Assembly: GCA_963575745.1 (NCBI GenBank)
Contig: CAUYUJ010003447.1
Span: forward strand, 645,728 to 709,727
Reading direction: 5' to 3'
Length of the DNA: 64,000 nt
Source of the DNA: Prorocentrum cordatum
Lineage: Eukaryota > Sar > Dinophyceae > Prorocentrales > Prorocentraceae
Numbering within the stretch: position 1 is the stretch's first letter; every line of letters begins with the position of its first letter. Positions 39,557 to 49,017 of the stretch are shown here, one piece after another. Under the pieces are notes generated by a model. That model ran no database searches, was not told where the DNA came from, and saw only the letters and a list, made by a program, of their open reading frames with translations. The position numbers and the translations under genes were made by a program.

Positions 39557-40454
39557 AGGGGGGACAGAGACGATGAGGTGGGCCACGCACTGTGACGGCC
39601 TCGGAATTTACAAGGGCGGGGGCCTCCTCGGGGGATCGCCCAGGGGGGGCGGGGCGCCCGTCGTCGGGGCGGCGCGGGCCTCGAACGTCCAGGCCAGGAG
39701 GGAAGGCGAGGAGGACGTCGTCGGATACGGATAAATGGGAGGAGTGGCAGGAGCGCGGGGGGAGGACTTGGAGGAGGCAGAGGATCATGGTGAGGAGCAG
39801 GGGCGGGCGGGGACGGGAGCAGGCGGCCGCTCGCCCTGCTTGATGCGTTGCTCGCTTTGCTTGTGTCGGATTGTGCGGTTGCGTCCTGTTGCCGCCGAGC
39901 GTTGCACGCCTGACGCTTTGGAGCCCGTCCAGTCCAAGTGTTGAAAAGGGGACGGGGATCGGAGCCAGGAGGGGGGGGGGAGTGGGATGAGTAAGACGAG
40001 GAGCAGGCGAGGGAGGAGGGGGCGGACGAGTCGGACAAGGGGGGACGAGCAGCCGATGCGGAGGACGAACTGTAGCAGGAAGGGGGCGGAGCTGGGTGAA
40101 GGAGGAGGAGGAGGAGGTGGTGGCAGGGCTGGTGAAGACAAGCTAGACTCGCTCGCGCCATATCTCACATCCCAGCCTTTCCCATCATGCTGGTTTCGTT
40201 TGTATCCCTGGTGTTGCCTACAAAGCCTTGACCCCGGAAGTGGTCCCATCGTGTGATGCGCATTCGGACAGGGGAGCTCTGTACATATGAGAAGGGGACG
40301 GAGAGTGGACAGGATGCAGAGGAGGAGGAATGAGGATGAGAAGGAGGAGGAGAATCAGCAGCATCAGCAGCTGGATAGGCGGAGCAGGCGGATCAGCGGA
40401 AGGAGAAAACAGGTGAAAGGAGGGGGCAGTATCGACGAGGAATGAATCGGACAC
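39557..40454. other. unassigned, purine-rich in part
   Basis: Short GAG runs and open frames on both strands with Arg/Gly or Pro/Ser composition. No supported gene. Confidence 0.3.
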
Positions 40455-40560
40455 AGATGCGTGGCCCGCGCGGGGGCGAGAGCGCCATTCTAAACGACGG
40501 AAGCAAAACTGCTATTCTAAAATGTGGCCAGCGACGAAATACCGATGGAAGGTATAGCAG
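40455..40560 (+). repeat. dispersed segment Q, inverted relative to 15230
   Basis: GGCCCGCGCGGGGGCGAGAG and CCATTCTAAACGACGGAAGC match the reverse complement of 15300-15355. Confidence 0.7.
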
Positions 40561-40927
40561 GGGCACTAGATTGAAGCCATTCCTGGACAGTCCTGCGTGT
40601 AAAAAACGGTATGAAAGATGGGCGGAGGGAATGAAGACAGGATCAGGGGACAGGAGGGTAGCATCCACAGTGTTGAATCGGTCAGGCGCAGGGAGTGGAG
40701 GCCGACGCTCGCCGCAGAGTGACACGGGGCGAGTGGACGCTCCGGCCTGCTCGCGTCGTCGCCCGGATTGGCACATGCCCTGGGCCACCCCGACCCTGTG
40801 CCGAAGGAGGGGGGAAGGGGGGGGGGGGGGGGATCGGGCCCCGGGGAGAGCCGTGGGCAGGCTGTGGGGAGGATGGACGAGCGAGAACAGGCAGTGTGTG
40901 TTGGGGAGAAGAGCATCTCCCTCCACA
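40561..40927. other. unassigned sequence
   Basis: G-rich, including a long G run at 40817-40831. No supported exon. Confidence 0.3.
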
Positions 40928-41049
40928 ACCTCCTCCTCCTCCTCCTCCTCCTCCTCCTCCTCCTCCTCCTCCTCCTCCTCCTCCTCCTCCTCCTCCCCCT
41001 CCCCCTCCCCCTCCCCCTCCCCCTTCTCCTCCCCCTCCTCCTCCTCCTG
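40928..41049 (+). repeat. CTC triplet tract
   Basis: CTC with a CCCCTC block near the end. Confidence 0.95.
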
Positions 41050-41294
41050 AATCCTTCTCCATCCGCCCCCCCTTGGGGTATGACAGGGAGGGGAGGGGCG
41101 TTGAACGAGGAGGGGGAGGGTCTGGAGTGCCAGATGGTGTGGAGGTGGACAGGGGGCGATAGGTCGTGAGGAGTGCTGAGGAGGAGGGGGCGGGGAGTGG
41201 CGAGGAGGGAGGAGGTCCGAGGTGGGGGGTGCGGCAGGGCTCTGCGGTCGTGGAGGAAGGCCGGACGAGGGAGGAGGAGCGGGCGGAAGGGGGA

Positions 41295-41464
41295 TACAGT
41301 CAATACGTTGAAATAAGGAACAGTTTGGGTTCGGAAGGGGCTCGATGTTCCTAGGTTCCTCCAGTGCTGTTCCTCTTGCCCTCCTGGGGCACGGAGGCGC
41401 TTACAGGGGCAAGAAGGGGCTTCGTTCCTTCTTTGGCGTTCCTTCTTTCAGCGGCCCGACTGTA
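41295..41464 (+). mobile_element. TIR element family C, copy C4 (diverged)
   Basis: TACAGTCAATACGTTGAAAT and TTTCAGCGGCCCGACTGTA. Interior CTCGATGTTCC and TTCGTTCCTT. TA at both ends. Confidence 0.8.
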
Positions 41465-41862
41465 GACGAGGGAGCCTGGTTGGAGCGAGGAGAGATACAG
41501 GAGCGGCGAGGGACCTGTGATGAGGGCGGGTGGAGGAGGTAATTGTTCAATGGGGGAGGTCGGTGTGGGGTGAGATGATCTGACGGAGGAGGTCGGTGTG
41601 GGGTGAGATGGGTGACGGAGGTGAGAGCAGGGATGGGGAATGGCGGGCAGCTGTATTACAGGAGCGTGATGGGGTAGGAGGGAAGGGAGGCTGGAGAAAA
41701 CAGACTATTCGATAGGAGATCGGCGGGAGAGGAGGGACGAGGAAGGAGTCTGAATGGGGAGAGAAGGAGGAAATGAAGTGGGGGGAGGAGGACTTGCGAT
41801 GGAAGATGGAGTTTTGAGGAAGAGTATCGATGTTGTTTTCCTGGGCGTTCCCGGGGCCCGCG
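41465..41862. other. unassigned, purine-rich
   Basis: A GGAGGTCGGTGTGGGGTGAG segment is repeated at 41549 and 41588. No other feature. Confidence 0.35.
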
Positions 41863-41980
41863 AGGTGAGGGCCGGGCTCCGGAACCTGCTGGGCGTAGAG
41901 GACAACAGGATGGCCCAGAAGCTGCAGGAGCAGTGCGAGGCCGCCGCGCGCCGTACGAGGGGCAGACAGAAGAGCTGATG
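41863..41980 (+). CDS. candidate exon before A16, helical
   Basis: The frame reads VRAGLRNLLGVEDNRMAQKL, then QEQCEAAARRTRGRQKS and TGA. Strong amphipathic-helix pattern. The start may be CGCGAG|GTGAGG. The stop falls 18 bp before A16, and a donor upstream of it (TGCGAG|GCCGCC) is possible. No family recognised. Confidence 0.42.
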
Positions 41981-41997
41981 GCTGAGAGGGGCTGGGC

Positions 41998-42169
41998 TGA
42001 ACTCCGGCCTGCCCCTTCACAGGAGGGATCTTCAGAAAAAAGCGAAACGATAGTAATGTGGGGACGATTTTTTGGGATAATTTTGAAAATGTTGTATTTT
42101 GTCTTTTGTTTTTTTATATTTTTCTTTTTCGTCAGAATCCCCCCCTGTAGGGGGACAGGCCCGACCTCA
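41998..42169 (+). mobile_element. TIR element family A, copy A16 (diverged)
   Basis: Ends TGAACTCCGGCCTGCCCC and GGGGGACAGGCCCGACCTCA. TSD GGCTGGGC / AGCTGGGA (6 of 8). Confidence 0.85.
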
Positions 42170-42749
42170 AGCTGGGAGGAGGCGGCATGATGAGGGACAC
42201 AGTTGCGGAGTGTAGGAGCAGGAGGGGGAAGAGAACGAAGGAGAGGAGGAGGAGGTGATAAGGCATGGCGGTGAAAGGAGGAATGCGGCCAGCGCAATGG
42301 GAGGGAAGGTGGTGCAGAGAGGGAAATGGAGGGGGATTGAGGCGGGAGGACGGGGGAGGGCAGTGGAAACCGTACAGATGAAGGAGGCGGGAGGGAAAAC
42401 TAGGAGGGAAGGAGGGAGGGAGGATGGAGGAAGGTTGGATGATGGGTCAGACAGGGGAAGCACATTGAAACGATAAGTCAGGTGAAGGATTGAGGTGGGA
42501 TGATGGAGGATGGAGAACGAGTAGGAGCGAGAGAGCAGAAGGGACGGCAGAGGACAGGGACAAGGGAAATGATAAAGAGTGGCAGGCATGGGAGAAAGAT
42601 GATGATTCGGATGACGAAGGCGAAGAGGAGAGAGGATGGAGATATCTGGGAAGGACGCAGCTGGAGAGATGAACAAGAAACGAGGGTGGAGGACGGAGGA
42701 AGCACGAGGATGCAGGGAACGGAGGAGGGAGGAGCAGACGGAGAGCGAG

Positions 42750-42786
<37 letters not shown>

Positions 42787-43015
42787 CAGGAAGTGGAAGA
42801 AGGGAGGATGAGACGGAGGGAGAGAGAACGGGAGGAGAGAGGGGCGTGGGCGAGGGTTGGTATGAAGGAAAGAAGGGATGAGGAGGACGACTACTTTCAG
42901 TTGTAGCAGTAGTTGTGGTGGTGGTTGTGGTAGTGGTAGGAGTTGTGCGCAGCTGCGGGACAGCGGGGTGATGCGGACGCCGACTGAACTAACGCAGAAG
43001 TAGTGGGAGGGGACA
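42170..43015. other. purine-rich, unassigned
   Basis: GAG-like, (AT)n and (AG)n runs (42751-42785) and GTAGTGGT repeats near 42910-42940. No supported coding segment. Confidence 0.4.
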
Positions 43016-43016
43016 C

Positions 43017-43085
43017 CATGGGGAGGACGGGTGAGGAGGAGGAGGAGGAGGAGGAGGAGGAGGAGGAGGAGGAGGAGGGCGACGA
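43017..43085 (+). repeat. GAG triplet tract
   Basis: About 60 bp of GAG preceded by CACCATGGGGAGGACGGG and followed by GGCGACGAGAAATAG, so a short ATG frame of Gly-Arg-Thr-Gly, poly-Glu, Gly-Asp-Glu-Lys exists. It is probably incidental. Confidence 0.85.
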
Positions 43086-43162
43086 GAAATAGGAATCTGG
43101 GAGTCGGGAGAAGCAGGAGGGAGCAGGGATGACCAGGGCCCCAGCAGGGTGAGGGGACCAGC

Positions 43163-43410
43163 CAGGTCGCCACGGACATGAAGCGCTGCATGGCCGATGT
43201 GGAGGCGGGCTCAGGGCAGTGGCTTCGGGGGTCGCCTTCGTCGTTGTTGCCGCCGCCCTCGGTGCCGACTTCGCCTCCGCAGTCGTTGTCGTGGTCGGCG
43301 CCGCCCCCGCCGTCGCCGGGCGTCGCCCAGCGGCGTCGTCGCGCCAGGCGCCCTCTCCTCCAGCAGGCTCAGAGGCCAGCCAAGCGCAGCGCAGCATCAC
43401 CGACGCGATC
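43163..43410 (+). CDS. candidate upstream exons of the 43-44.7 kb gene
   Basis: GACCAGCCAG| opens VATDMKRCMADVEAGSGQW in one frame. From 43219 another frame gives GVAFVVVAAALGADFASAVV and, near the end, SEASQAQRSITDAI before ATC|GTAGCC. The split between the two frames is not resolved. A 20-bp direct repeat (CGCAGCATCAC-GACGCGATC) at the end is echoed at the next acceptor. Confidence 0.3.
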
Positions 43411-43505
43411 GTAGCCGACGCCACGCGCGGGACGCGCCAGACGCCCCCCTTCTCCGGCGGGCACACGGGCCAAGCGCAAGCGCAGCATCACAGACGCGAT
43501 CGCAG

Positions 43506-43628
43506 CCGTCGTCCCGCCCGGCGCCCGCTCGGCCGCCGTGCGGCGGGCGGGCGCCTCCGACGCTCAGCCCTGCCGTGGGTCCGGCCGTGTGCCCCGGGCA
43601 CGCCGGGGCCTGCGAGCTCGCCCGCCCC
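43506..43628 (+). CDS. candidate exon of the 43-44.7 kb gene
   Basis: GCGATCGCAG|CCG opens PSSRPAPARPPCGGRAPPTL, then SPAVGPAVCPGHAGACELAR, ending CCC|GTGCTG. The donor sits in the left TSD of A17. Phase 0 at both ends. Confidence 0.38.
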
Positions 43629-43637
43629 GTGCTGGCG

Positions 43638-43800
43638 TTGGGTCGGGCTTGTCCCCCTACAGGGGGATTTTGGGCGAAAAAATTAGAAATAGTCACAAAA
43701 AAACCTATTCCACAAATGGTCAAAAATAATCAAGACATCGTCCCCGGACTTTTTTGACTATTTTTGGATATTCCCCCTGTAGGGGGACAGGCCCGCCCCG
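43638..43800 (+). mobile_element. TIR element family A, copy A17, intron-like
   Basis: Ends TTGGGTCGGGCTTGTCCC and GGGGGACAGGCCCGCCCCG. Exact TSD TGCTGGCG at 43630-43637 and 43801-43808. The putative intron 43629-43820 contains the element, with donor GTGCTG and acceptor CTGAGAG. Confidence 0.92.
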
Positions 43801-43820
43801 TGCTGGCGCACTCCTGAGAG

Positions 43821-44006
43821 GGCCTGGCCGTCGAGGGCCGAGGCGGCTGGCACCTCGCTGCCCTGGTCGGAGGCCGGGAGAACGACGACGGCCGCGACGG
43901 GCAGAGTCATGCGCGGCGGAGGTCGGGCGCCAGGCCTGCGCGCTCCCGAGCCGCCCCACGCGGGCGACGTCGCTTCGGGGGGCGCGTAATGACGGAGGGG
44001 CGACAG
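43821..44006 (+). CDS. candidate exon between A17 and C6
   Basis: GLAVEGRGGWHLAALVGGRE, then an Arg-rich stretch to RVMTEGRQ and CAG|GTACAG. A stop lies just upstream in frame, supporting an exon start at 43821. The donor overlaps the left end of C6. Confidence 0.42.
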
Positions 44007-44007
44007 G

Positions 44008-44163
44008 TACAGTCGAGGTCGATTAGTAGGTCGACCTTGCCAATCAAGGGTACCCTTGTGCCCTGTGTGTCGCGACCCGTGCCTCCTACATTCCTATGGC
44101 AATGTGGCCCTCGGAAGGGTCTTGCGTTCTATCGCGTGTCCTATCCAATCAATCCTGACTGTA
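44008..44163 (+). mobile_element. family C element, copy C6, intron-like
   Basis: TACAGTCGAGGTCGATTAG at the left and AATCCTGACTGTA at the right, TA at both ends. The interior differs from C1-C2 but matches C7 (GGTCGACC-TGCC, GGCCCTCGG-AGGGTCT, CCAATCAA). Donor CAG|GTACAG is formed at its left border. Confidence 0.8.
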
Positions 44164-44249
44164 GGGGCAGCCAGGGGTACCGAGCGGGGCCCGGCGGGGC
44201 CCAGAAGGGGCCCTCTGGGGCCCCAGCGGGGCACCGTGTCTTCCCACAG

Positions 44250-44302
44250 TACAACAACGGACGATCTCAAGCCTGTGATGTGTGCGGCGTCTTGTTTTGC
44301 AG
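44250..44302 (+). CDS. candidate small exon with CxxC
   Basis: GTCTTCCCACAG| and TTGCAG|GCGCTC bound YNNGRSQACDVCGVLFCR. CDVCGVLFC resembles half of a zinc-binding knuckle. Phase 0 in, phase 2 out, matching both neighbours. The donor would be GC. Confidence 0.42.
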
Positions 44303-44449
44303 GCGCTCTGTGGTGAGCTTTCGCCGTCCCCCCCCCCCCAAGCGGTTCGCGCCCAGTGGCCCCCACCCAGCCCGGTCAGGGCTGCAGGGGGCTGGCGATG
44401 GGGCGGGCCCCTCCTCGCAGGGAGGTCCGCGATCGGGGCTCTTTCGCAG

Positions 44450-44666
44450 GACGCAGGCGGCGGCGGCCAAAGAAAAAGCGGGTGCGGTGGCTGCGCCGGC
44501 GGAAGCTGGCGGCAACGTCGTTCGCATACGCGCAAGAAGACCCTTCGCCAGAGTGACCATTGGTTCGGACTCACGGGGGTCCCCCCCGATCGCGGAGCGC
44601 GATGCGGTAGTGGATGATTTCGCGCTTGGATGTGGCCACCTTGCGCCCCCTCACGCGGGGCCCTGA
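44450..44666 (+). CDS. candidate terminal exon of the 43-44.7 kb gene
   Basis: GGCTCTTTCGCAG|G opens TQAAAAKEKAGAVAAPAEAG, then GNVVRIRARRPFARVTIGSD, then SRGSPPIAERDAVVDDFALG and a short tail to TGA at 44664-44666. Ala/Lys-rich, then basic, then acidic. No domain recognised. The whole region 43816-44666 is open in this frame, so an unspliced reading is also possible. Confidence 0.48.
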
Positions 44667-44838
44667 AGGTAATTCTTGCCTATGGGGCACTCCTTGCGTG
44701 TGGCTGAGCTGTCATAACCCAGGGATTCTGGAGCCCATGGGGCGAAATATTCTACCATCTTCGTTCTCTCCAGATGGAACTCTCCGAGTCATGGTTAGCA
44801 ATGTCCTGGTTTATGGTGCCCTACAGGGTTGACGCGAG

Positions 44839-45080
44839 GTGCTTGAACGTTCGCTGGCCGCCGCGGTGACAAGCGAACTATGGGCATCCCCCCGACCTGG
44901 TTCTGATCAGAGAGAATATTGTTCTGGTCTCTTATGGCGCGCCCCTGATATTGCCACCGACCCTGGGGTCTGCCGGATCGCAAGGATGGGGATGGGCATG
45001 AGATTGGCGCCCCCGACTACCTCAAGAGTGGATAGGGGGTATAGTGCGGTTAGAAGGGGGCGGAAGAGTGGGGGGGTAAC
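44839..45080 (+). CDS. candidate exon joined across A18
   Basis: GACGCGAG| opens VLERSLAAAVTSELWASPRP, then GSDQREYCSGLLWRAPDIAT and ARMGMGMRLAPPTTSRVDRG to GGGTAAC|GATGAG. The donor would be GA, made by the TSD G and the element's first base A. GA donors are known in dinoflagellates. Confidence 0.42.
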
Positions 45081-45081
45081 G

Positions 45082-45240
45082 ATGAGTCGTGCCTGTCCCT
45101 CTATAGGAGGCAATTTCAAGAATAGTCCAAAAATATAAGGATTTTTGTTTGGTTTACTTTGGACGTTTTCTGAGTTTTTTGTTGATAATTTGTGCATTTG
45201 TCGTCCAAAATCCGCCTGTAGGAGGACGCGCCCGACCGAA
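45082..45240 (+). mobile_element. TIR element family A, copy A18, probable introner
   Basis: Ends ATGAGTCGTGCCTGTCCC and GGAGGACGCGCCCGACCGAA. Exact TSD GGGTAACG at 45074-45081 and 45241-45248. GA...AG borders. Joint duplicates Val-Thr. Confidence 0.93.
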
Positions 45241-45241
45241 G

Positions 45242-45402
45242 GGTAACGCCACGCCCACCCAGCGCAACGGGGGATGTGATACCCCCCTTGCGTCGCCCCC
45301 CTGGGAGCGGCGGCGGTGCGTTGCCCGCCCGCGTGCTGGCACGAAGTGCCGGGGTGGGACAGGGTCTGCGTGCACGGCAATGCCTGTGCAGACAGTGGTG
45401 TG
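45242..45402 (+). CDS. candidate exon after A18
   Basis: Continues in frame: TVTPRPPSATGDVIPPLRRP, then GSGGGALPARVLARSAGVGQ up to the GT repeat. The downstream border is not clear. A further Ala/Leu-rich segment (PPARAGGAEAAWREALRLRL to TAG at 45585-45587) may belong to the same gene. Confidence 0.38.
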
Positions 45403-45460
45403 TGTGTGTGTGTGCAGGTGTGCAGGTGTGCAGGTGTGCAGGTGTGTGTGTGTGTGTGCC
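45403..45460 (+). repeat. GT and GTGTGCAG microsatellite
   Basis: (GT)n with five GTGTGCAG units. Confidence 0.92.
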
Positions 45461-45589
45461 CCGGCGCTGCCGCCGCGCGCCGCCACCCTGCTGCTGGCGC
45501 CGCCGGCCCGGGCGGGCGGCGCGGAAGCCGCGTGGCGCGAGGCGCTGCGGCTGCGGCTCGCGGCGCGCCTGGGGGGACCGCTTAATTAG

Positions 45590-45944
45590 TTGCACGCTCC
45601 CCCCTCCCCCTCCCTCCCCCTTCACCTCCTTCTCCTCCCCCCTTGCCACAGGGCGCTCCGAAGATGGTACAAAAAAGTGTGTGTGTGTGTGTGCCTGCTT
45701 GCACCATTATTCGAGCAGTGGCGAAGCGTCCTGGCTCGCCTATGCGCCCGACGAAGGATGTTCTAAGAGCCTTTCGCGGTTTGTACTACATGTTTTTGGC
45801 CACATTTTTTGCTGTGGCTGTTCTATTGTAACACATTGGCTTTATGTTCTAAGAACAGTGTGTTTGTTTTGAGAACTTTTGCGGGTTCCGAAAACATGTC
45901 GTGGCAGGCCTATAGGAATGCGGGGACGGTCGGTCCCTGCACAA
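45590..45944. other. unassigned sequence
   Basis: C-rich run, a (GT)n at 45677-45692, then AT-richer sequence. No supported feature. Confidence 0.3.
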
Positions 45945-46590
45945 AGTATGCCTGCGTCCACCATTGCTGCCACTGCATCAGTCGCCTCCGCGTGCACCAC
46001 AGCGCCTGCGTGCGCCACAGCAGCCGTGGGCACCTCTACGCTTGTGTACACCACAGCGCCTGTGCACACAGTAAAACCTGTGTGCACCACTGCTGCTGCT
46101 TCAGCAGTATCTGTGTGCACCAGAGCGCCTGTACATCACAGTGCTTGTGTACACCACAAGGCCTCTGTGCACCTCCGGGGACTCGACGGGGTCAAAATCC
46201 TGAAAATCGCGGAAGGGCCGAGCATACACTATTCAATATGTGAAATAGGTGTGATCATTCACTCTCTGGCCCAGCGTACGGTCCCTGAAGGTTGGGCCGA
46301 CAATGCTTGCGTGCACCACACTTCCTATGTCACTTCAATGTCTCGGTTCGCAGCAGTGCTGGTGTACACCAGCACGTCTGTACGTTGCACACCGCCTTTG
46401 TACGCCACAGCGCCTGTGTACACCACAGGGCGTGTGTACACAACGATGCCCGTGTACCTCATAATGCATGTGTACACCACCGTGTCTGTTCACAACATGG
46501 ATGGTGTTGTTGCAGCATCAGCTGTGTGCGCCACAGCACGTGTGTACTCTACATCTCCCGTGTGCCCCATGCGTCTAGTGCGCACCGCAC
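45945..46590 (+). repeat. GTGTGCACCACAGCGCCT minisatellite
   Basis: About 25 imperfect units of 20-27 bp built on GTGTACACCACAGCGCCT. Two long frames through it encode Cys-Val-His-His repeats and Thr/Ala/Val repeats and are repeat products. Confidence 0.85.
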
Positions 46591-46989
46591 CACACGAGCC
46601 CAGGCCAGAGAAAAAACAATACTCACAAGTATTTGTCATATTGGATTTGATACGCGCTACCCCCTCCCGCCGCATTTGTTTCTGATGCTGGCGTCGTCGG
46701 GACCCTGGAGGTGCACGTACATACGACGACGTCCACCATGTGCTCGCTCCCGATCGCCACAAACGTGCACGCGAGCACCACAGCGCCTCTGCGAGCAAGA
46801 GCAGCGAAACACGTGTGTACAGCAGCATGCCAGAAATTACCATGTCCAATGTGTTTGGGGGCTCAACGCAGCGCTTGCAAGCACCACGATCGCCTGCGAA
46901 CCCCACCAATTTCCTACGCACACTGCAGTGCGCTTCCGAGCTCAGCACCAACTCGCGCGTGCACAACTGTTCCAAACCTTGTTTCTAAC
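46591..46989. other. unassigned, minisatellite-like
   Basis: Scattered GCACCAC words continue. No gene. Confidence 0.35.
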
Positions 46990-46990
46990 A

Positions 46991-47152
46991 TGAAGTCGGT
47001 ATGTCCCTCTACAAGGGGGGTTTTCAAACATGGTCAAAGCTAGTCTGGGATCTATTTTTCTGTAGTATGTTTGATCATCTTGTGGAGTATGTTTTTATGT
47101 ATGTTGGATCTTTCGTCCCAAATCCGCCTGTAGGAGGACAAGCCCGACCTAA
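46991..47152 (+). mobile_element. TIR element family A, copy A19
   Basis: Ends TGAAGTCGGTATGTCCC and GGAGGACAAGCCCGACCTAA. Flanks TTCTAACA / CACTAGCA. Confidence 0.88.
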
Positions 47153-47161
47153 CACTAGCAC

Positions 47162-47317
47162 AGCTGCTGGAGCTTGTTATGATAAGTGTGCGCGGCGCCA
47201 GTGCGAACGCCCAGTTTCGAAACTGACTAACCGTCCACCTGTGCACCTGGCAGAGGGCACAGCAGAAGGCACAGCGGGGGGGGGGCAGAGGGCACAGCAG
47301 GAGGAGGAGACGAGATA
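47162..47317 (+). CDS. candidate terminal exon after A19
   Basis: ACTAGCACAG| opens AGACYDKCARRQCERPVSKL, then TNRPPVHLAEGTAEGTAGGG and QRAQQEEETR to TAA. Two Cys-rich words precede a repetitive acidic tail. A minus-strand frame is also open. Weak. Confidence 0.28.
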
Positions 47318-47349
47318 AAAGGAGCAGGTGGAGAAAGGGAGAAAGGATA

Positions 47350-47510
47350 GGGGGAGGAGGAGGAGGAGGAGGAGGAGGAGGAGGAGGAGGAGGAGGAGGA
47401 GGGGCAGGAGGAGGAGGAGGAGGAGGAGGAGCAGAAGGAGGAAGGTGGAGGAGGAGCAGGAGCAGGAGCAGGTGGGGGAGAAGCAGGAGGAGGAGGAGGT
47501 GGATGAGGAG
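47350..47510 (+). repeat. GAG triplet tract
   Basis: GAG/GGA with AGCAGG interruptions over 160 bp. Confidence 0.92.
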
Positions 47511-47552
47511 GAGGAATGCTGCATATGATCTACAGAGACATACGCCCCACAG

Positions 47553-47661
47553 TCCTGCCGCCTCGGCCGCCTCCTCGGGCCCCTCGCTCTCCCGCCTCCT
47601 CGCCGTCGGGGGCCTCGGGAGCGAGGCGCAGGAGCTCCGCGAGCTCGGCCTCGCTCTCGAG
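47553..47661 (+). CDS. candidate exon, strand ambiguous
   Basis: The plus frame reads PAASAASSGPSLSRLLAVGG, LGSEAQELRELGLALE to CTCGAG|GTGGTC. The minus frame reads LESEAELAELLRLAPEAPDG. Both are amphipathic, one the shadow of the other. No domain. Confidence 0.3.
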
Positions 47662-47694
47662 GTGGTCCGTGGGGTCGGGAGGGCACCCTGGCCC

Positions 47695-47800
47695 AGGGCT
47701 CGTTTCGATTCCTCCGGTTCGCTTCGGTTCGATTTCGACGGATCCCGATCTCGATTCGATTCGACTTTGGTTCTCGATCCGGGCTCCGACCTCTCTCTCT
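47695..47800 (+). repeat. TTCGATTC-type minisatellite
   Basis: CGTTTCGATTCC, GATTCGATTCGACTTT and neighbours. Related to 2608-2735. Confidence 0.65.
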
Positions 47801-48149
47801 CCTTGGACGCACGCTGGCCTTTGCCGCTTTCCGCCGAGCCGGCCCTTCCCGACTCGGCGGCCGACCTCCGCCGATCCGATGCGTGCCGATTTCCGACCCG
47901 ACCCGTCGATCCGATTCCGGGCCCTCCTCACAGGCGGCCCGCAGGGCTCCACGCCGGGCCCGCCCTCCCGCACCGCCCGCGGCGGCTCCGCGCCGGCCTC
48001 GGGGCCGGCGCGCGGGGCGCCGTCGCCGGGCGCCCGCCTCCGAGGGGCGGCCTTCTCCTCGCCGTCGGCGTCGCGCGTGGACCGTGCAGCCTGCGCGTCG
48101 GCGGGGGACAGAGCAGCAGGAAGAGAAGGACGTGCAGGGAGAAGGAGGG
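47801..48149. other. GC-rich, coding uncertain
   Basis: All frames are largely open. The last 60 bp in one plus frame read EQQEEKDVQGEGGA before a TGA, suggestive of an exon end, but no bounds are supported. Confidence 0.3.
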
Positions 48150-48530
48150 GCATGAGGAGCAGCCGGAGGAGGAGGGGGAGGAGGAGGAGGAGGAGGAGGG
48201 AGGAGGAGGAGGAGGAGGAGGAGGAGGAGGAAGGGAGGATGAGGAGCAGGAGGAGCAGGAGCAGGAGCAGCAGCAGAAGGCAGGAGGAGGCAGGAGGAAG
48301 AGGAGATAGAGTACGTGGAGGAGGCAGGACGAGGGAGGGCAGGACGAGGGAGAAGGAGGAGGAGAGGAGGAGGAGGAGGAGGAGGAGGAGGAGGAGGAGG
48401 AGGGGGCAAAAGGAGGAGGAGGGACCGACGGGACGAGTGGGAGGAGGAGGAGGAGGAGGAGGAGGAGGAGGAGGAGGCGACGACGACGAGTGGGAGGAGG
48501 AGGAGGAGGAGGAGGAGGCAGGAGTAGGAG
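48150..48530 (+). repeat. GAG triplet tracts
   Basis: Three runs of GAG/GGA separated by GCAGG-rich and GACGACG pieces. Confidence 0.93.
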
Positions 48531-48547
48531 GAGGCTATGCCCCTCAG

Positions 48548-48673
48548 GTGAAGTACAAAGTCGTCAAAGAGGAGCTGGCCGAGAAGGCCCAGGAGGTGGA
48601 CGAGCTCCGGGCGCTGCTGCGCACCTCGGCGGCCGAGCTGGAGGAGACGAGGGCCACCGTCGCATCCCTGCAG
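48548..48673 (+). CDS. candidate coiled-coil exon
   Basis: GCCCCTCAG| opens VKYKVVKEELAEKAQEVDEL, then RALLRTSAAELEETRATVAS and LQ, ending CTGCAG|GCGACG. 42 codons in phase 0 with heptad spacing of Leu/Val/Ala and high charge, a classic coiled coil. The donor would be GC. It is followed by a CTC tract that would serve as the next pyrimidine tract. Family not recognised. Among the most convincing exons here. Confidence 0.62.
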
Positions 48674-48733
48674 GCGACGGGAGCGCAGCGACGGTCCTCT
48701 CCTCTCGTTGCCCTCCTCTTCCTTCTCCCTTCC

Positions 48734-48833
48734 GCGCCTCCTCCTCCTCCTCCTCTTCTTCCTCTTCCTCATCCTCCTCCTCCTCCTCCTCCTCCTCCTC
48801 CTCCTCCTCCTCCTCCTCCTCCTCCTCCTCCTC
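48734..48833 (+). repeat. CTC triplet tract in intron
   Basis: CTCCTC with TTCCTC interruptions, between candidate exons. Confidence 0.93.
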
Positions 48834-49017
48834 TCTCGTCCCCCCTTGCCGTGTTCCTCCCGAGCGCGGCAAAGGGGCCGGGAGGTGCGGGCGCGCATCC
48901 GAACGCGACACGCGCTCGCGAGCTGATGGCAGCGGTGCCTTGGGCACCTCAGCCCGCCGTGGGCTCTCCTCCCCAGTCGGGCAGCGGCCAGCGCGAACGG
49001 CATCCAGGAGCTGCCAG

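Noticed and set aside
38643-39788. Minus-strand open frame of 381 codons
   Set aside because: Poly-Pro, poly-Arg and poly-Glu from triplet tracts.
45879-46685. Frame of 268 codons with Thr/Ala/Val/Cys repeats
   Set aside because: Translation of the CACCACAGCGCC minisatellite.
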